A stretch of 64,000 nucleotides of DNA, from NCBI GenBank assembly GCA_025529335.1, contig JAMYHX010000099.1:1-64000 (forward strand), written 5' to 3'. The translations under genes were made by a program, and so were the position numbers. The stretch is from Rhizopus sp. PT2906. Lineage: Eukaryota > Mucoromycota > Mucoromycetes > Mucorales > Rhizopodaceae. The notes below the pieces were generated by a model, which was not told where the DNA came from, did not search any database, and saw only the letters and a list, made by a program, of their open reading frames with translations. Position 1 is the first letter of the stretch. Each line of letters starts with the position of its first letter. Shown here piece by piece: positions 22,745 through 35,824 of the stretch.

Positions 22745-24131
22745 TTATTCTATATCTATAAGTTGACCTAAAGAGGTCGTAATAAACTGACTACCATTGG
22801 TATTCTGAGCTGCCCATAAACGAGCTAGTAGTTCAGGAGGAGATAAGTAGTTTTCGTTGGATAGATGAAACGTGCCCCAATGTATACCAATTGATATACA
22901 TGGTGAACCTAAATCATGGTGTGCTTGAATCGCTTCGGTTGGATTCATATGGAGGGGTTTAAATATACTGGGTGGTTCATATGCTCCAATAGGTAATGCT
23001 GCTATTGTGAATGGCGCATATAGATCTCTAATGGATTGAAATAATTCAGGCACATAGCCCGTATCACCGCTAACGTCTTGGTTATTTCATGTCTCTGTGT
23101 GTATTATTATTTCCTTACCAGAAAAAGATTTTATGTTGTTTTGACTTTACTACAAAGCTACACCATAAGGACTCGTCTTTATCCCAGAAAGAACAACTAC
23201 TATGCTAAAATAAAGAGTATTAATACCACTTTTATCATTGCCTCACTGGCTTACCATTGCAGGTACACAAGCAATGAGGATATCAGGCCTGTCTTTGTGA
23301 TGTATTTCTTGCCACCAATCAAGTTCGATGACATTATCGACACCTCTCTTTACAAACCATTCTCTTAATCCTAGTGGTATATACCATGTTACTTTATTTC
23401 CAAGTCCCTTTACGACATTTTCATCTACATAAATCGTTATAAGCAAACTTTTCTTTTGTTGTGTTTTTTAATACCTAAATGGTCAAAATGGTTATGTGAG
23501 ACAAGAACTATATCGACAACGCCCATTAAATCTTCTATTTGACAAGGACAGGGTTTTACGCGCTTTTTATGATCCATCACAGGATCCGTCAAAATGATCA
23601 AACCATCAAGGCTGAATAGACAAGTAGATTGTCTTTTGTGTGTTAAAATACATGTAACAGACCACGGCTTTTCTTTCTTACCCTAACCATATAAACGATG
23701 CATTTTTTTCTACAAGCTTATCCAAGTTGGGTCTAATAACATGTAAACGTTCCAAGTCCTATAAACACTTTTAGACCACACACACACTTTATTGTCGAGT
23801 GAATAGAGACCTTGGCTGAATAGTCGTGTCTTCCAATCCCCAACCAATACAGAATGTATTCCCATAGTGGTACATTAGCATTCCATTCCTTGAATGGATT
23901 TACATACTGCTTTTCTATTTTTAAACTTGCAAATTTGTCTTCTTTTCGTTTCAAGTGTCTTCTCTTATAAATGACTTGTTGTCTAATCGCCTCTTTTAAA
24001 TCACGTTTATGTGATGCCTGTAAAGAGTAATAAAGTAAAGCTGATGCACTGACTGTGGCAAGAAGTGTTGGAATTGTATATGGATGATCAAAAGGTATAG
24101 GGAAATTGACAAATGAAGGTCGTTTGTTCAT
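22745..24131 (-). CDS. FMP30: NAPE-hydrolysing phospholipase D, FMP30-like
   Basis: Six exons (24131-23811, 23758-23682, 23632-23475, 23424-23255, 23204-23119, 23069-22745) give 378 residues with all phases closed. An N-terminal membrane helix (TIPTLLATVSASALLYYSL) matches yeast Fmp30 of the inner mitochondrial membrane. Metallo-beta-lactamase motifs follow: WLGQSTCLFSLDGL, LTDP, SHNHFDHLD (zinc ligands, about 178-186), FFCGDTGY, and HWGTFHLSNE near the end. The family releases N-acylethanolamines from N-acyl phosphatidylethanolamine. The usual HWS motif reads HSS here, a small departure near the active site. Confidence 0.9.
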
Positions 24132-24505
24132 GAAGAAAAAACCGTGTGCTTCACTTGAGAATTACAAAAAAGTCAAATGTTTAAACTTCCGCCTGTCTTT
24201 CTTTGTCTACAGTGCTTGAGCCCAAGGAGGGAAATGATGAGCGTGTTTACTTCTATTTAAATAGAAACTCGCATACTAGCTTTGAGAATGATAATCATAT
24301 GAATGACAATCCTCTTTTTTTTTTTTTAAAAAAAAAAAGATGACTCTTCTTCTTTCCCTTCTTTGGTAAAGATATTCTTGCTTTCTTGCTTTTTCTGAAT
24401 TTAAGGGCCCGATACCGTCTCATACAAACCTCTTTATTGGGTAATCTTATTGTTCCTTTTTTTTTTTTTTCTTTCCCTTTCTTTCTTTTTCCTTAGTTTG
24501 AAAAC

Positions 24506-27177
24506 ATGTCAAGGAAACAACCTTTGACACAAAGGTTAACCTATGATGCTGCTCTATGGTTATTCAATTTGATGCTCGATATTTTCTTTCGAGAAGTAAG
24601 ACCAAGAGGCGCACACAAGATACCCAAAGACGGCCCAGTGATTTTTGTAGCTGCACCACACGCGAACCAAGTAAAATAAAAAGCAACCATTCTCTCTCTT
24701 TTCATTATACTTATATCATTAATCAGTTTGTAGATCCCATTGTCCTCATGCGAGAATGTCAAAGAAGAGTTTCGTTTTTAATTGCAGAAAAGTCCATGCA
24801 CCAAAAGGGCATTGGTACTTTTGCTCGCATGGTAAACGCAAGTAAGTTTTTGTTTATAGAAAAGATATAACAATCGATTCACACCTTTGAAAGTCCCTGT
24901 GATCCGACCACAGGATTTAGCAAAACCAGGTGAAGGCTTTATTCAGTTACTTGATAGAAAGAGAGATCCATTGCGTATTACTGGTATCAACACTAAATTT
25001 ACCCAACAGCTTAAACCAAGGGATCTTATCGCATTACCCAAGAGTTATGGACAATCCGAAGTAGTTGAGGTTATTTCAGATACTGAACTCTTGATCAAGA
25101 AAGAGTTTAAAGAACTCAAGGCGATGGAGCTACTCACGAGACCCGAGGGAACAAGTTATAAATGCGTTCCTCATGTAGATCAGGATGCTGTATACAAATG
25201 TGTTCATGAAGAACTTTATCGTGGAGGATGTATTACTATCTTTCCTGAAGGAGGTAGTCATGATAGAGCTGAAATGCTCCCTTTGAAAGGTAAAAAAAAA
25301 ACTCTCTTTCTCTCTCCTCTTTTGCTTACTCCCCAAAAAATCAATAGCTGGGGTTACTGTGATGGCATTGGGTGCTATGGCCAAGTATCCAGGATTAGAC
25401 GTAAAGATTGTTCCATGCGGTAAAGTGAGAAACACGGAATACCCTCTTTTAGAAGGTTGCAGCTGATACCGTTCCTATTTTAGGCTTAAATTATTTCCAC
25501 GCCCATAAATTTCGATCGCGAGCCGTAATCGAGTTTGGTAACCCATTGACGATTCCAGCAGAACTCGTAGAGAAGTTTAAGGCAGGAGGAACCGAAAAGA
25601 GAGAGGCTTGTTCGACCTTGTTGGATAGTATCTGTAATGCGCTCAAGACAGTCACTGTGAACGCAGGAAGTTATGAAACACTCATGGTAAAGAAGAAGAA
25701 GAAAAAAAAGGGAGGAAACTTTATATATTTATGTGATCTTTGTAGCTTATACAAGCAGCAAGAAGATTATACAAGCCTGCCCACAGAAAATTGCATCTTT
25801 CACAAGTTGTTGATCTCAACAGAAGGTTTTTGATAGGATATAATTTCTTTAAAGATGATCCAAAAGTCATTGAGTTGCAACAAAAAGTACTGGCTTACAA
25901 CCAACTCTTAAAGTACCATGGTATCAAGGATCATCAGGTACTTAAAACTAGAAACAATGGCGCAAGAATGCTCTGGCTCTTGGTCAAGCGTATCTTTGTG
26001 TTGGCCATTCTCTCACTTTTAGCATTCCCAGGCGGAATCTTGAATCTTCCTGTTGTCATTGTAGCCAAAGTGATTAGTGAAAAGAAAGCAGATGGTAAAG
26101 AGAGAGAATAAAAAATACATATGTGTACTCATCATCTTTTTATATCATAGCTGCCTTGAAAGGCTCAACAGTGAAGATTGCAGGAAGAGATGTGTTGGCT
26201 ACATGGAAGTTACTGGTTGGTCTCGTGTTACTACCTACTCTTTATGCACTTTATAGCTTGATTGTATTTATTATCGTGTTGCAAATGGACATGGAACTAA
26301 AATGGAAATTGTTACTACCATTGATCACTTGGAACTTGTTACCCTTTGTCTCCTACGCTAGTCTTCGATTTGGTGAAATTGGAAATGATATTCTAAGGTA
26401 AACAAAACAAAAAATAAAGTCAGCGTGTATTTATTGTTGGTTCTAGATCCATCAAACCAACATGGGTGGCCTTGTTAGATCCTAGCGGAGCAGAAACACT
26501 TCGACAGAATAGAGAGAAACTCTCAAAAGATATCACTGAACTCATTAATGAGTATGGACCCAAAGTATTCCCTGATTTTGATGGTAAATGAAACAAACTG
26601 AACACAGGTTCTTGTTCTGATCCTTACGTCAATAGCAAATTATATATCTCGTACAACAACAACAACAAGTACAGCGCCTAGTCGCAGCACAAGCGCAGCC
26701 AATCTTTCATGGACTCCTAGCAAACTTCCCAAAATTGCCAGTGGATTCTTTCAACAGGCTACGATTATGAATTGGTTAGATGACAAGACGATATTCAATT
26801 GGAGTAGGGCAGATGATTCGGAAGTAGCAGACGACGTGTTCTTTTACCTCGATAAATCGGGTATCAGTGGCCGTAGTCGTAGTGGATCTGCTAGTGAATC
26901 AGATACACGACCTCACAGTCGTAACAGAAGTAGGAATAATAGTTTTAGCAGCAGTAGTACCATCAGCTCCGTTACGGAAGGTTTCAAATTAGAAGGCTTG
27001 ACACCTACCAACAATACCTTGACAGTGCCAGATGACAACAATAAAAAGAGAAAGGCTACGGCTAGACGTATATTCCGTATTGACGACGTAGATGAAGATG
27101 ATCAAGAAGTCAAGCTAGGAAATTTGGCTGTATCCGAACACATTATTGTTACTGATGAAACAAAGAAAGATATTTGA
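24506..27177 (+). CDS. GPT2: Glycerol-3-phosphate/DHAP acyltransferase (SCT1/GPT2 type)
   Basis: Nine exons (24506-24670, 24727-24841, 24894-25289, 25348-25419, 25484-25686, 25746-26094, 26151-26397, 26447-26583, 26636-27177) join in phase to 741 residues. PlsC motifs are PHANQFVDP (catalytic His52/Asp58), the substrate motif FPEGGSHD (about 210) and PVIRPQD. Membrane helices occur at ILSLLAFPGGILNLPVVIV and LVLLPTLYALYSLIVFIIVL. The tail of about 190 residues is Ser/Arg-rich and likely a phosphorylation target, as in yeast Gpt2/Sct1. The enzyme makes lysophosphatidic acid, the first step of glycerolipid synthesis, in the ER. It ends 60 bp before the NDUFAF3 start on the same strand. Confidence 0.93.
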
Positions 27178-27237
27178 ATAAAGCAACTCTTTTTTTTTTT
27201 TTCTTTTCTTTTTTTTTTTTTTCTCTTGTTTTCTTTT

Positions 27238-27893
27238 ATGCTACGACACACCATTTCAAGATCTGCTTGCCTAAGTCAGTTATACACTTATCGATCCCTG
27301 TCGACAACTGCAAAAAGATGGAAACAGGTGACAGAAGAAGAATGGAAACAAGGGTATGTGGATACGTCCAAGATTGCCAACAAGGCTATTCCTCAACCAC
27401 CACCCGAAGACCCAAATGTCATTCCTAATTCGATGCTCGGTGCCTTTCACAACATGTTTGATCGTGGGCCCAATGTGGGTGTTGAGATCATCACAAAGCA
27501 TGGATTTGTCCTGTCCAATAATGTCAAAGTAGAACAACCTCTCATCTTGTTGAATGGTTCTCCATTTCTATGGAATCCACCTCCACGAGCACCTGGTCAC
27601 ATGCCAATGAAAGGTTGGGATCTAGACGCTTTCAAGCTATTTGATATAGTTGCACCAAGGCCAGAACTGATCATATTTGGCACCGGAAAGGAATTGGCGC
27701 CTCTTCCTGAAGAAATAAGAAAATACTTTTTTTCAAGAGGAATTCAAGTGGATCAAATGAATTCAGTAAGTTTTATTGTGTAATAAAGAAGAAAGGATAC
27801 TCATTCATATATTAGAAACATGCAGCAGCCACATACAATGTGCTTGCAGAAGAAGGAAGAAGAGTCGCATTGGCGATATTACCATTTGAATAA
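27238..27893 (+). CDS. NDUFAF3: Mitochondrial complex I assembly factor NDUFAF3-like
   Basis: Exons 27238-27765 and 27816-27893 (201 residues). The N-terminus is basic and hydroxylated (MLRHTISRSACLSQLYTYRS), as for a mitochondrial presequence. The core has the Mth938-like fold signature: GFVLSNNVKVEQPLILLNG, FDIVAPRPELIIFGTGKE and VALAILPFE. NDUFAF3 helps assemble the Q module of respiratory complex I, so this organism keeps complex I. Its stop codon is separated by a single base from the stop codon of the convergent GTPase gene. Confidence 0.88.
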
Positions 27894-27894
27894 A

Positions 27895-29138
27895 TTATTT
27901 ATTTACACGATGAGATCTCTTTCTCTTTTTGAGCACAGCTTGCATCAAGGCTTGAATAAATCTCTGTTCATCAATCAGTCGTATATCCTCATCAAGATAC
28001 TTTGTTTGATTGACCGTTGTCACCAACTCACGGACACTCCAGGCCGATACGAGGAATAATTTCCTTGCGCTTATTTTATTTTCTTTCAGTTGTGTATATA
28101 CCGTCTTTCTGACTTCTCTCACCAATTCACCTACTGCTCTTGCCCAAGCGAGATTGCTATCTTTAGTTTCGTATCGTTTTATCTTGGATTGAAGAGACTA
28201 AGATACCATGAAAGTCAATGGTCATACACACGCTTAAAAAAGGGGGCTTACTTGATCACATCTATTTCGTACAAACAAGACAGGAATGTGATATTCCTGT
28301 GCTTTGGCCGCAATTTCCAAATCAATTGCCTGTAACCTAGTCACGTTACACTCCCGTTTCTCCATTTTTCTTTTCCTCTTTTTGTACCTTTCTGCGGTCA
28401 CAATGATCAATGAATCGAATGCATAGAGATAATTATCTTCAAAGTACGTCTTGTCATTATTCGTCAGTGTTCCTGCTCCTGGCATATCCCACAAGATCAT
28501 GTTTCGAAGATCCGGATGTCTGTATCCTCTTGGCTCGGTCGTATGGCCACCTGCTTCGTGAATAGCCGCTGCATATTGATCATTATCGGGGTATCCGAGA
28601 ATTCCATTAACGAGTGAACTCTATAGACAGTTGGATGATATCATAAACACTGGTTTTTTTTTTTTTTTTTTTTTTTTTTTTCTTTTCTTTTTACCTTGCC
28701 CGTACCTGCTGCACCTACAACAGCTATATTATAAAATCGATCACAATCTAGGCCAATCGCACGTCTCACCATGGTCTTGACATCTTCTGATATTTCGGCC
28801 ATTCTATCAGGTTCTTCCACAAAGATGGATTGATAAGCGGACCAAAAGGCAACAAAAGGAGATATTGGCCCTACACCATGTATGAGATACATGATCCATT
28901 CAAAATTATACCTACATCCTACAACACCAAGTAATCCACCGATAGTGCCATCGACTACTTTAACTCCAGTATATTCATATTCACTAAACTTGTATGCATT
29001 CAATATAGGAAATGCCACAATGATCATTGGAACTGCCATCGTTGACAGTGTTGCCTTCTTGAATCGTTGTGAAAATTCGTCAATGTCATATAAAATATCT
29101 GATTTATTAGCTAAAGTAATCGATGCTGCTTGTCCCAT
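27895..29138 (-). CDS. IRG-like (interferon-inducible type) GTPase
   Basis: Exons 29138-28695, 28620-28388, 28336-28252 and 28197-27895 (354 residues). Start MGQAASITLANK suits N-myristoylation (Gly2). Two hydrophobic stretches precede the G domain. Walker A GAAGTGKSSLVNG spans exons 1-2, G3 is WDMPGAGT, and RNRCDQ is in the G4 position. WDxPGxGT is characteristic of IRG GTPases. The 51-nt third-exon intron is a multiple of three without a stop, so its retention would insert 17 mostly basic residues. Function in fungi is not established; membrane remodelling is a reasonable guess. Confidence 0.8.
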
Positions 29139-29392
29139 GGCTGAACTAAATACACATTGAGAGAGAAAAAAAAAAAGGATAAAAGAGGGAGAGAGTTTAT
29201 ATAATAGAAGAGCCACGAGAACATGTTCTTTATTCCGATCTCATATGAAAATTGTGTCCTCTTCTTCCTCTTTTTGTCACGGGGTGAAATAAATCACCAT
29301 GACATTAAATACACACACACACACACACACAAAATAGAGTCCTTATATTTAATCATCCTATTTATGTACAAAAAAAAGGTATATATGTATGC
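29139..29392. repeat. Spacer with CA microsatellite
   Basis: Short region between two minus-strand genes containing a (CA)n tract at about 29311-29331. It holds the promoter of the GTPase gene and the 3' flank of GID4. Confidence 0.5.
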
Positions 29393-30378
29393 TTAACGAA
29401 ATTCAAAATTGCCAAATGCGTTCTTTTCTACATGTTCAAGTGTTAACTGTTGATACCTATTTTAAATGTTATTAAAGATGCTTTTGAAGATGTCATCATT
29501 TACCATTCATGATTATTAAAATAAAAATAGAATCCCTTGATCTCGTTTGTCGACCTTTGATAACAAATATAGTAAAAACCTGCGAAACTTGCTCCATCAA
29601 TGTTACTGACACAGTGATCAGGTACTAAAAAGTGTTCCTTCCAACGCATATATACAAAGTCATTATCATAAGGATCATATACAAAATCATCATTATTGAA
29701 AACGCTGATATAAGGTTCAAATGATGGAAATCGTCCCTATTTATAAATGAATACACATTCTTTTTTTTTTTTTCTTCTTTTTTTTTTTTTACCCAATGCA
29801 AAATGTCAATAGACTGTTGTGCTTGCCACTTTCTAGTCAAGAAGGAGTAATGAGGTCCAATGATCTCTCCTTCAAAAAACGTCTATGAGAGAATAAGTAT
29901 TTATTCTATACACACCAAAAATATTTACTGTTAGTTCTGGACATTCTGTAGTGAGTCCTTCAATATTGAGATATCCACTAATTTTACTAGCTGCCAGATC
30001 AACATGCTATTTTGTTTGAAGAAAATATGAGCTTTATTCATAGAGTCTACTAATCATCATCATTACCTGAATATCTACAATGACGTTATATGTATTCGCA
30101 CCACACTTTTGCATTCCTTTAAACCGAGAGCCGTCATAAAGTGCACCTAAACGGCTACTTCTTAAACGCTTAGCTGAGATATCAACCCAAGCGTCATCCT
30201 CTTGACGAGAGAGTAATGAAGTCTTTTTAGAGTGTTGTTGTGTATTTAATGATTTACAATTGCTTTTTTCTTTTAATAAACAACTGTGTTTGCAACTGAG
30301 ATTCTTTGAAAGTGAACAATTATTACTTGTCGTCTTTTCAACAGAGTTGGCGTTTGGAATTACTGAAACAATGGGCAT
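29393..30378 (-). CDS. GID4: GID4/VID24, substrate receptor of the GID/CTLH ubiquitin ligase
   Basis: Five exons (30378-30067, 30006-29929, 29882-29793, 29736-29504, 29456-29393) join in phase to 258 residues. After a Ser/Lys-rich, likely disordered N-terminus of 75 residues comes the Vid24 beta-barrel: GSRFKGMQKCGANTYNVIVD, SGYLNIEGLTTECPELTTFF, EGEIIGPHYSFLT, HWGRFPSF, MRWKEHFLVPDH and GFYYICYQ. GID4 recognises N-terminal proline degrons, for example on gluconeogenic enzymes. The gene lies 118 bp downstream of an F-box gene on the same strand. Confidence 0.93.
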
Positions 30379-30496
30379 CGCTGTATTTATTGAAGAAGAA
30401 GAAAAAGAAAAAAAGAATATTACAATTTTGATTGTTTTTTGTGTGTGTGTGTGTGGGCATTTACACTAATTAGGCAAGAGTGGCTTAAACTCTTTC

Positions 30497-31709
30497 TTAA
30501 AGCAAAACTTCAGGAACGTTCACCAATGAAATCTGCTTGAGTGATTCCCCACACTTTATCTTCAATTTCAGCAAAGGCGATGATTGACTGAAATTGAATT
30601 CATTATTATCACTGGGTTGATCTAACCGCGACATCCTGGCTTCGTTTGTTTCTTTGGTTGCAAATTGCAATACAAAGGATTCCAACTTGTTTCCAACATG
30701 TTCTACTAGTTCCAACATGTATCGCTGGGCCGGCCAGTGTGTGATGTCTTCTATATCCTCATAAATCTCTATTGTCTTGACTTGTTTCCATAGACGTTCA
30801 GGTATATGGCTGATGGTCGTCATTCGTTGCTGTGTACAGTCTGTCTGTCTTAACCTTTTTAGAGGAATGGTCACGATAGATCTATAGAGAACGATTCTTT
30901 CGAGACAGCTGTGAGTCGCTAACGTCTCTAGTACCTCCCTTGATGGTAACACGTGTTGAAGAACAAGTGTATGTAAAGAGGGCAAACATTTCAGTAAAGG
31001 AGATAGATAACCATCCCAACATTTTCCAGCACAGCAGGGACATCGCTGGAAGGGGTTGTAGCCCACAAGGTCTAGCCTCCTTATCTGATGATTGTTCTCG
31101 TGAATACATTGAGCTAGACTGGTTATCCTAGTTGAAAAAAGCTGTCTTGATCGTTCATTCGTCACAAACGATGCAAATGATGCATCATAGATTATATCTA
31201 GCTGTTCTGTAGAGGGACAGAGTTGTAATAGCTTCATCACGTCTGATGTATCGTCTGCTTTTAAAGAAGGGAATATCAGCTTTTTCTGCCTGTTTGAAAA
31301 AAAAAAAGTTACCTTTCTTTAACTTGGGCTTTTCAGTGATGCCAAACGTCTTAAAGTCAATGACTAAATGACGAACACGTGAATGGAAAAAAAGGGAACG
31401 ATGCCTCGACTCATTCAACAAATTGATAAGTTTTGATCGAAGCGGATAAGATCTCTGTTGATCTGTCAAATTGAGTAGTTGCATCCAGGGCGATTGAATT
31501 CTTTCGGTTATCTGGATGACATGGGAGGCAATAGAATACCAGTGAGAGCAGACTAATGCCACAGTAAGTAAATCGAGCTGCCAGCATCGACATGGGTTCT
31601 TTCCTAAAGTGAGACAATATTTGCAAACATGGGTATGGGTATGTCGACTTAGTTGTAAAAATATTTCTTTTATAATTTCAATAGGTAAATTATGTATAGT
31701 CGTTGTCAT
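30497..31709 (-). CDS. F-box/LRR-type protein
   Basis: Starts MTTTIHNLPIEIIKEIFLQL, an F-box helix, with CSHWYSIASHVI completing it. The C-terminal 260 residues contain leucine-rich repeats (LPSLHTLVLQHVL; LERIVLYRSIVTIPLKRLR). Two exons are needed: 31709-31324 and 31289-30497 (392 residues) close in frame if the donor is GTTAAA. The more canonical GTAACT at 31312 shifts the frame, so this junction is the weak point. F-box proteins dock substrates on SKP1 (present at 19973-20634). The first exon has a Cys/His cluster, CKYCLTLGKNPCRC, that could bind zinc. Substrate unknown. Confidence 0.78.
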
Positions 31710-32347
31710 GGTATCTTTAAAAAAAGAAAAAGTAAAAAAAAAAAAAAAAAAGGCCAAGCTTTATGTGATAATATATTTAATAATATATACATAAAAGATC
31801 TACGAATAAGGTACAGATGGCATCACATGTTATGACTGCTGTTGTTGCTTTTGTTGTTATGCAGTTCCAAACAGTGTATTCCTTGGTATACATCATTCAA
31901 TGTATGAATCTTTACTAGCCATTGCTCTTTTTTTTTTTTTTTACTTGAGTTTGTTGAAGCAATGTTTCACAAAGGTCTTAATATCTTTGGGTCGACTTTA
32001 GAATAAGACCGTTTAATAAAGTATAAACAAAAGCAATAATGGTTACTGTTTTTGAAATAACCTCTATTATATTCAAGGTACCATTTTTACGCAGCCATTA
32101 TTGTGGAACAATCATAGAGTCACACGGATGTAAAAACAGAAGAAGAGGGGCTGATTGATAACTCATGACGATAGATTGAGTCAGTCGTTACTCACGCGTG
32201 TGTGATTGAATAAAAGAGAGAGAGAGAGGGGAGAATGCTTTATTTACGAATTGGAAAAATAACTCCATCAAGGATCTATTTCTCTGATGCAACCTTTTTT
32301 GGGGTTTTTTTTTATACAATAATGAGAATGCAGAAATAAATAATCAA
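31710..32347. other. Spacer
   Basis: Upstream region of the F-box gene and 3' flank of the PAQR gene. It contains poly-T tracts and a GA-rich tract near 32215-32230. No coding region is seen. Confidence 0.6.
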
Positions 32348-33553
32348 TCAGACCATGCATCCATAAGATTCACGTAGGCTGTAGAAATGAAATGAACCAA
32401 GATAATAAAACTATACATATACAATTAGCTCATATTTAACAATGAAACATTCAACTTACAAAGATACCCAAGCAAACAAAGATATGCCAAATCGCATGGC
32501 TTGTCATACCCATCAAATCAAATTTGCCAGGGAAAAACTTTTCAGGGAACCGTTTGGCATAGATTGTGACACCACAGAGATACATCAAGGATCCAAGTAA
32601 TGCTGGCTTCAAAAACTCAAACGATTCGGTCCAACCCTTGGCAGTGATCATGTGTAAGAGAGGGACGATGCTTGAAAAGGCCATGGCGACAAATAAACCG
32701 ATGCGTAAAGGCCTGTATCTTTTGGTGTCAAAGAATCGGAAGAAAGGTAAGATGACACCAATACTTCCGATCAGACAGCTAAAGATCATGTACCTATTCC
32801 TCGAGGTCGGGTCACAGTAAAATCCAAAATGAACAATAACACAGATCGAAGCAGTGATCAAAAAGGTGATGCCGATGTAGTCTAGGGTAGCTGTAAAACT
32901 TTTAACATGATGGGCGGCGTGGCAGATGAAGGTGTGGTAAATGGATGAACAGAGTAAACAAAGGAGAGACGCAAAACAGAATGCAGTAAAGATCAAGAGG
33001 TCATGGGTTGAAGCCTCAGGGAATTTTCTCTACATGATATGAGTATATATATACATACATGTCTTTAAATTTTTTTTACCTGAAAGACATTGACTGAAAG
33101 AAAGCTAAAGAAAATGAACCCCAGCAAATGGCTCCAGATGTTCATTGTTTCATTATGTAGCTTGAACAAAGACTTTAGACAGTCATTTGCTGACTTGTAG
33201 AAACGATAGCCCGAGAGCACATACTGGTTCTCTCTTCTGTCCTTGGGTAACTCTTCAATAAGCAACAATCGTTGAGCACCTAACAAAAGGGCTCTTGTCA
33301 CTTCACATATCTCTACATCGTCTGGTATCTCGTTTTCTTCTTTTAATTTGTTGTTAACGGATGATATGAGCTGTACAGCCAACGTCGATGGATCAATGGA
33401 CGATGTCGAAAAAGATCGGCCACGATGATAGGGCGTTGTCAGTGTTTCCGTTGCCGAAGAAACTGCATGCGATTGAGAATATCTTCGTGAATGATAGGAT
33501 GTTTCTTCATCGTCCATAAAGACAAATGAATCAGCTATTTCTGGAGGTGCCAT
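32348..33553 (-). CDS. PAQR/Izh-type seven-helix membrane protein
   Basis: Exons 33553-33080, 33029-32460 and 32410-32348 give 368 residues in phase. A Ser-rich cytosolic N-terminus leads into KLHNETMNIWSHLLGF, a PAQR hallmark. SSIYHTFICHAAHH and SHAIWHIFVCLG provide the three conserved zinc-binding His and Asp positions, with DYIGI nearby. Seven membrane helices fit. The last exon encodes only FYYLGSFHFYSLRESYGCMV. Relatives are adiponectin receptors and yeast Izh proteins, linked to ceramidase-like activity, sterol and zinc homeostasis. Confidence 0.92.
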
Positions 33554-35344
33554 TTAGAATAAATAAGAAAGAAAGGAAAAGGGAAGGAAGGGGGGATGTA
33601 TTAAATATGTATAAATGTTGTCTTGACTCTATATTTAGCTTCTCCTTTTCCTGTTACCCTTTTTGTGCCAGGAAAAGCCGATTCACGCAATAATTAAGGA
33701 TAAAGCAGAAAAAAAAAGAGGGAGTTTATTATAATTTTTTTTGCTCCCTTTCTACTAGAAACTACCAGGTTGTCCAATCGGAATATGTCGCAGAACCTAT
33801 TGATCTGCAAGTCAAATTTTAAAGATTAGGTCCAATTGAATCATCATTTTTCATTTTCAGATACAAAAAGGGATCAACAGGATTTTAACCTGAAAAGAAA
33901 CAATGAACCATTGTAGACTTCCCAAAACAGACTTATGATTTGTAGACACCCTTTTCTTTTTAGGCCACCTTTTGAAAGGCTATGACAGAGAAAGAGACTT
34001 TAGTATATTCTTTGAATTAAAAAATGGACTGCACTAACTATCGACCCTTAGTGGAATATTATCCTGAAACGGGAGATAATGAATGATCTGAGTACATTGA
34101 ATATTTTGAGGGATTATGGTATTTGTTCATAACAATATATATATCATATAATCCAAGCTTGTTAAGGATAGATGCCATAAGAGTTGAACTAGTACCATGT
34201 GGCGGACCTCTTTTTTAAATCGCCAGCTGTCCTTTTTTCTTTATTAACTTTGGGAACTTGTTGTATGGATCTTAAACTCATTTTTAATAATTGTCGGCGA
34301 GCACTACGTGCACGAGGAAATACACGAGAAGGGTAATAAGCGGATGCTTCCTCGGGGACATTACCTGTATCATCACTTTGTAGCTTCATACTACTTTGCC
34401 GCACTACCAAAATCACCACCTAACATAAGGCTGTCCAGTAGAATATGCTTTATGTAAAATATGAATTTATCACAACTACACTTGAATGATGCATTTATTC
34501 TTTTCTTCGTTGATCGAACTTGACAATATAAAATTAAAATACAGCAACAAAGTACAGAAATAACAACATTTCTCTTTATCTCTTCTTCGAAAGAAAAAAC
34601 AAATCAGGATAGGGACTTTATAAAGTTGATTTGCGTTTGTTGCTCTCTGTGGGGGCCCTGATGTATGTGTCGCCGAGTTTGGCAAAATTGTCAATAAAAG
34701 AAAGTTGTATTTAGACAAATTGAAGCTAGTGCAAATGTCCAAATACCATTTGAACTGCTTTCTTGCCAACAATGAGAAGAAAAAAAGAGATATATCTTCC
34801 ATTGATACAATTTCTTGGTTTCAGTTATATACAATAAGATATGCAGAATATTTCTATGTTCTGGAGTTGGTGGAAACGACAAAGTTTCCTATCATCACAA
34901 AGATATTAAGGATAATGGTATTCTCAAGCTTTTTTTTTTTTTTTTTGAAAAAGCCAACATAAAAGAAAAACTGTAATCATAGACTTGTATAATAATCAAG
35001 TTTGCTTTCTTTGAGCTTATGTATGCAAAAGATGGAAAATAAGATGGACAAGCTGTTAGATAAGAAAAAAGAAACAGAGCATGTCGCTCTGTGGCCAATG
35101 GTTTGGCTATTGGATGATGAAGAAAATGCTGATGTTTATTTATTAATAAAGTAGTGGGACAGGTGTATATATAGATAATATTATTTGAAATACTTTTGAG
35201 GAGAAAAGGGAGGAGGGTTATGCTTGGCATACTTGAAACAAGTTCTTGGTATTAGGCATAATGTGACAAAGAAGGTATACAATATATATCATGTTAAATA
35301 AGAAAGACTGTATTTATACCTGCAAAGAATGACAATGAAATGCG
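33554..35344. other. Spacer with one weak ORF
   Basis: No supported gene. A minus-strand frame at 34189-34419 (with VFPRARSARRQLLKMSLRS) has basic, protein-like composition but no recognised relatives. A poly-T run lies at 34929-34946. Confidence 0.45.
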
Positions 35345-35824
35345 GTGCTTGTAGAATTGACAAGTATTCATGAACCTGGTAGTCTCTCGTACTCCCTTTG
35401 TATTTCAATGAAACCTGACCCGATGACCAGTAAACGTAATAAACTGTCATATCATATGGTGCATATTTTAGAAAGAGTTAAAAGAAGATACACCGCCAGT
35501 TTCAAGATTGTTTACAAAGAAGGACCAGACACCAAAAGAAGATCTAGCAAAAGAATAACTATAGTTGAATAATCTCATGGTATAGAAAAAGAGATATTCA
35601 TTCGTGTTATTAAACCTGTCCCCAGACTAACTGCGCTTGTCATGTGGCACTGTTGCAAGCCTCATCAGTACAAAACAAAAAACATGGTTAAACCCACATT
35701 GCCATCTAAATACATGGGTAATCTATCTTCATGCTGTATGACCATCTATGCTAAAAAAGTTTCTTACAACAGCCACTTGGGAAAAAAAAAGATATTACTT
35801 GAGAAAGACGTCCTGTCCAATTAA
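35345..35824 (+). pseudogene. Possible degenerate ORF, unknown family
   Basis: One frame stays open for about 160 codons except for a single TAA at 35570-35572. It includes HMVHILERVKRRYTASFKIV before the stop and KPTLPSKYMGNLSSCCMTIY after it. The composition is basic and protein-like. It may be an old transposon product or an ancient gene; I cannot name the family. Confidence 0.3.
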
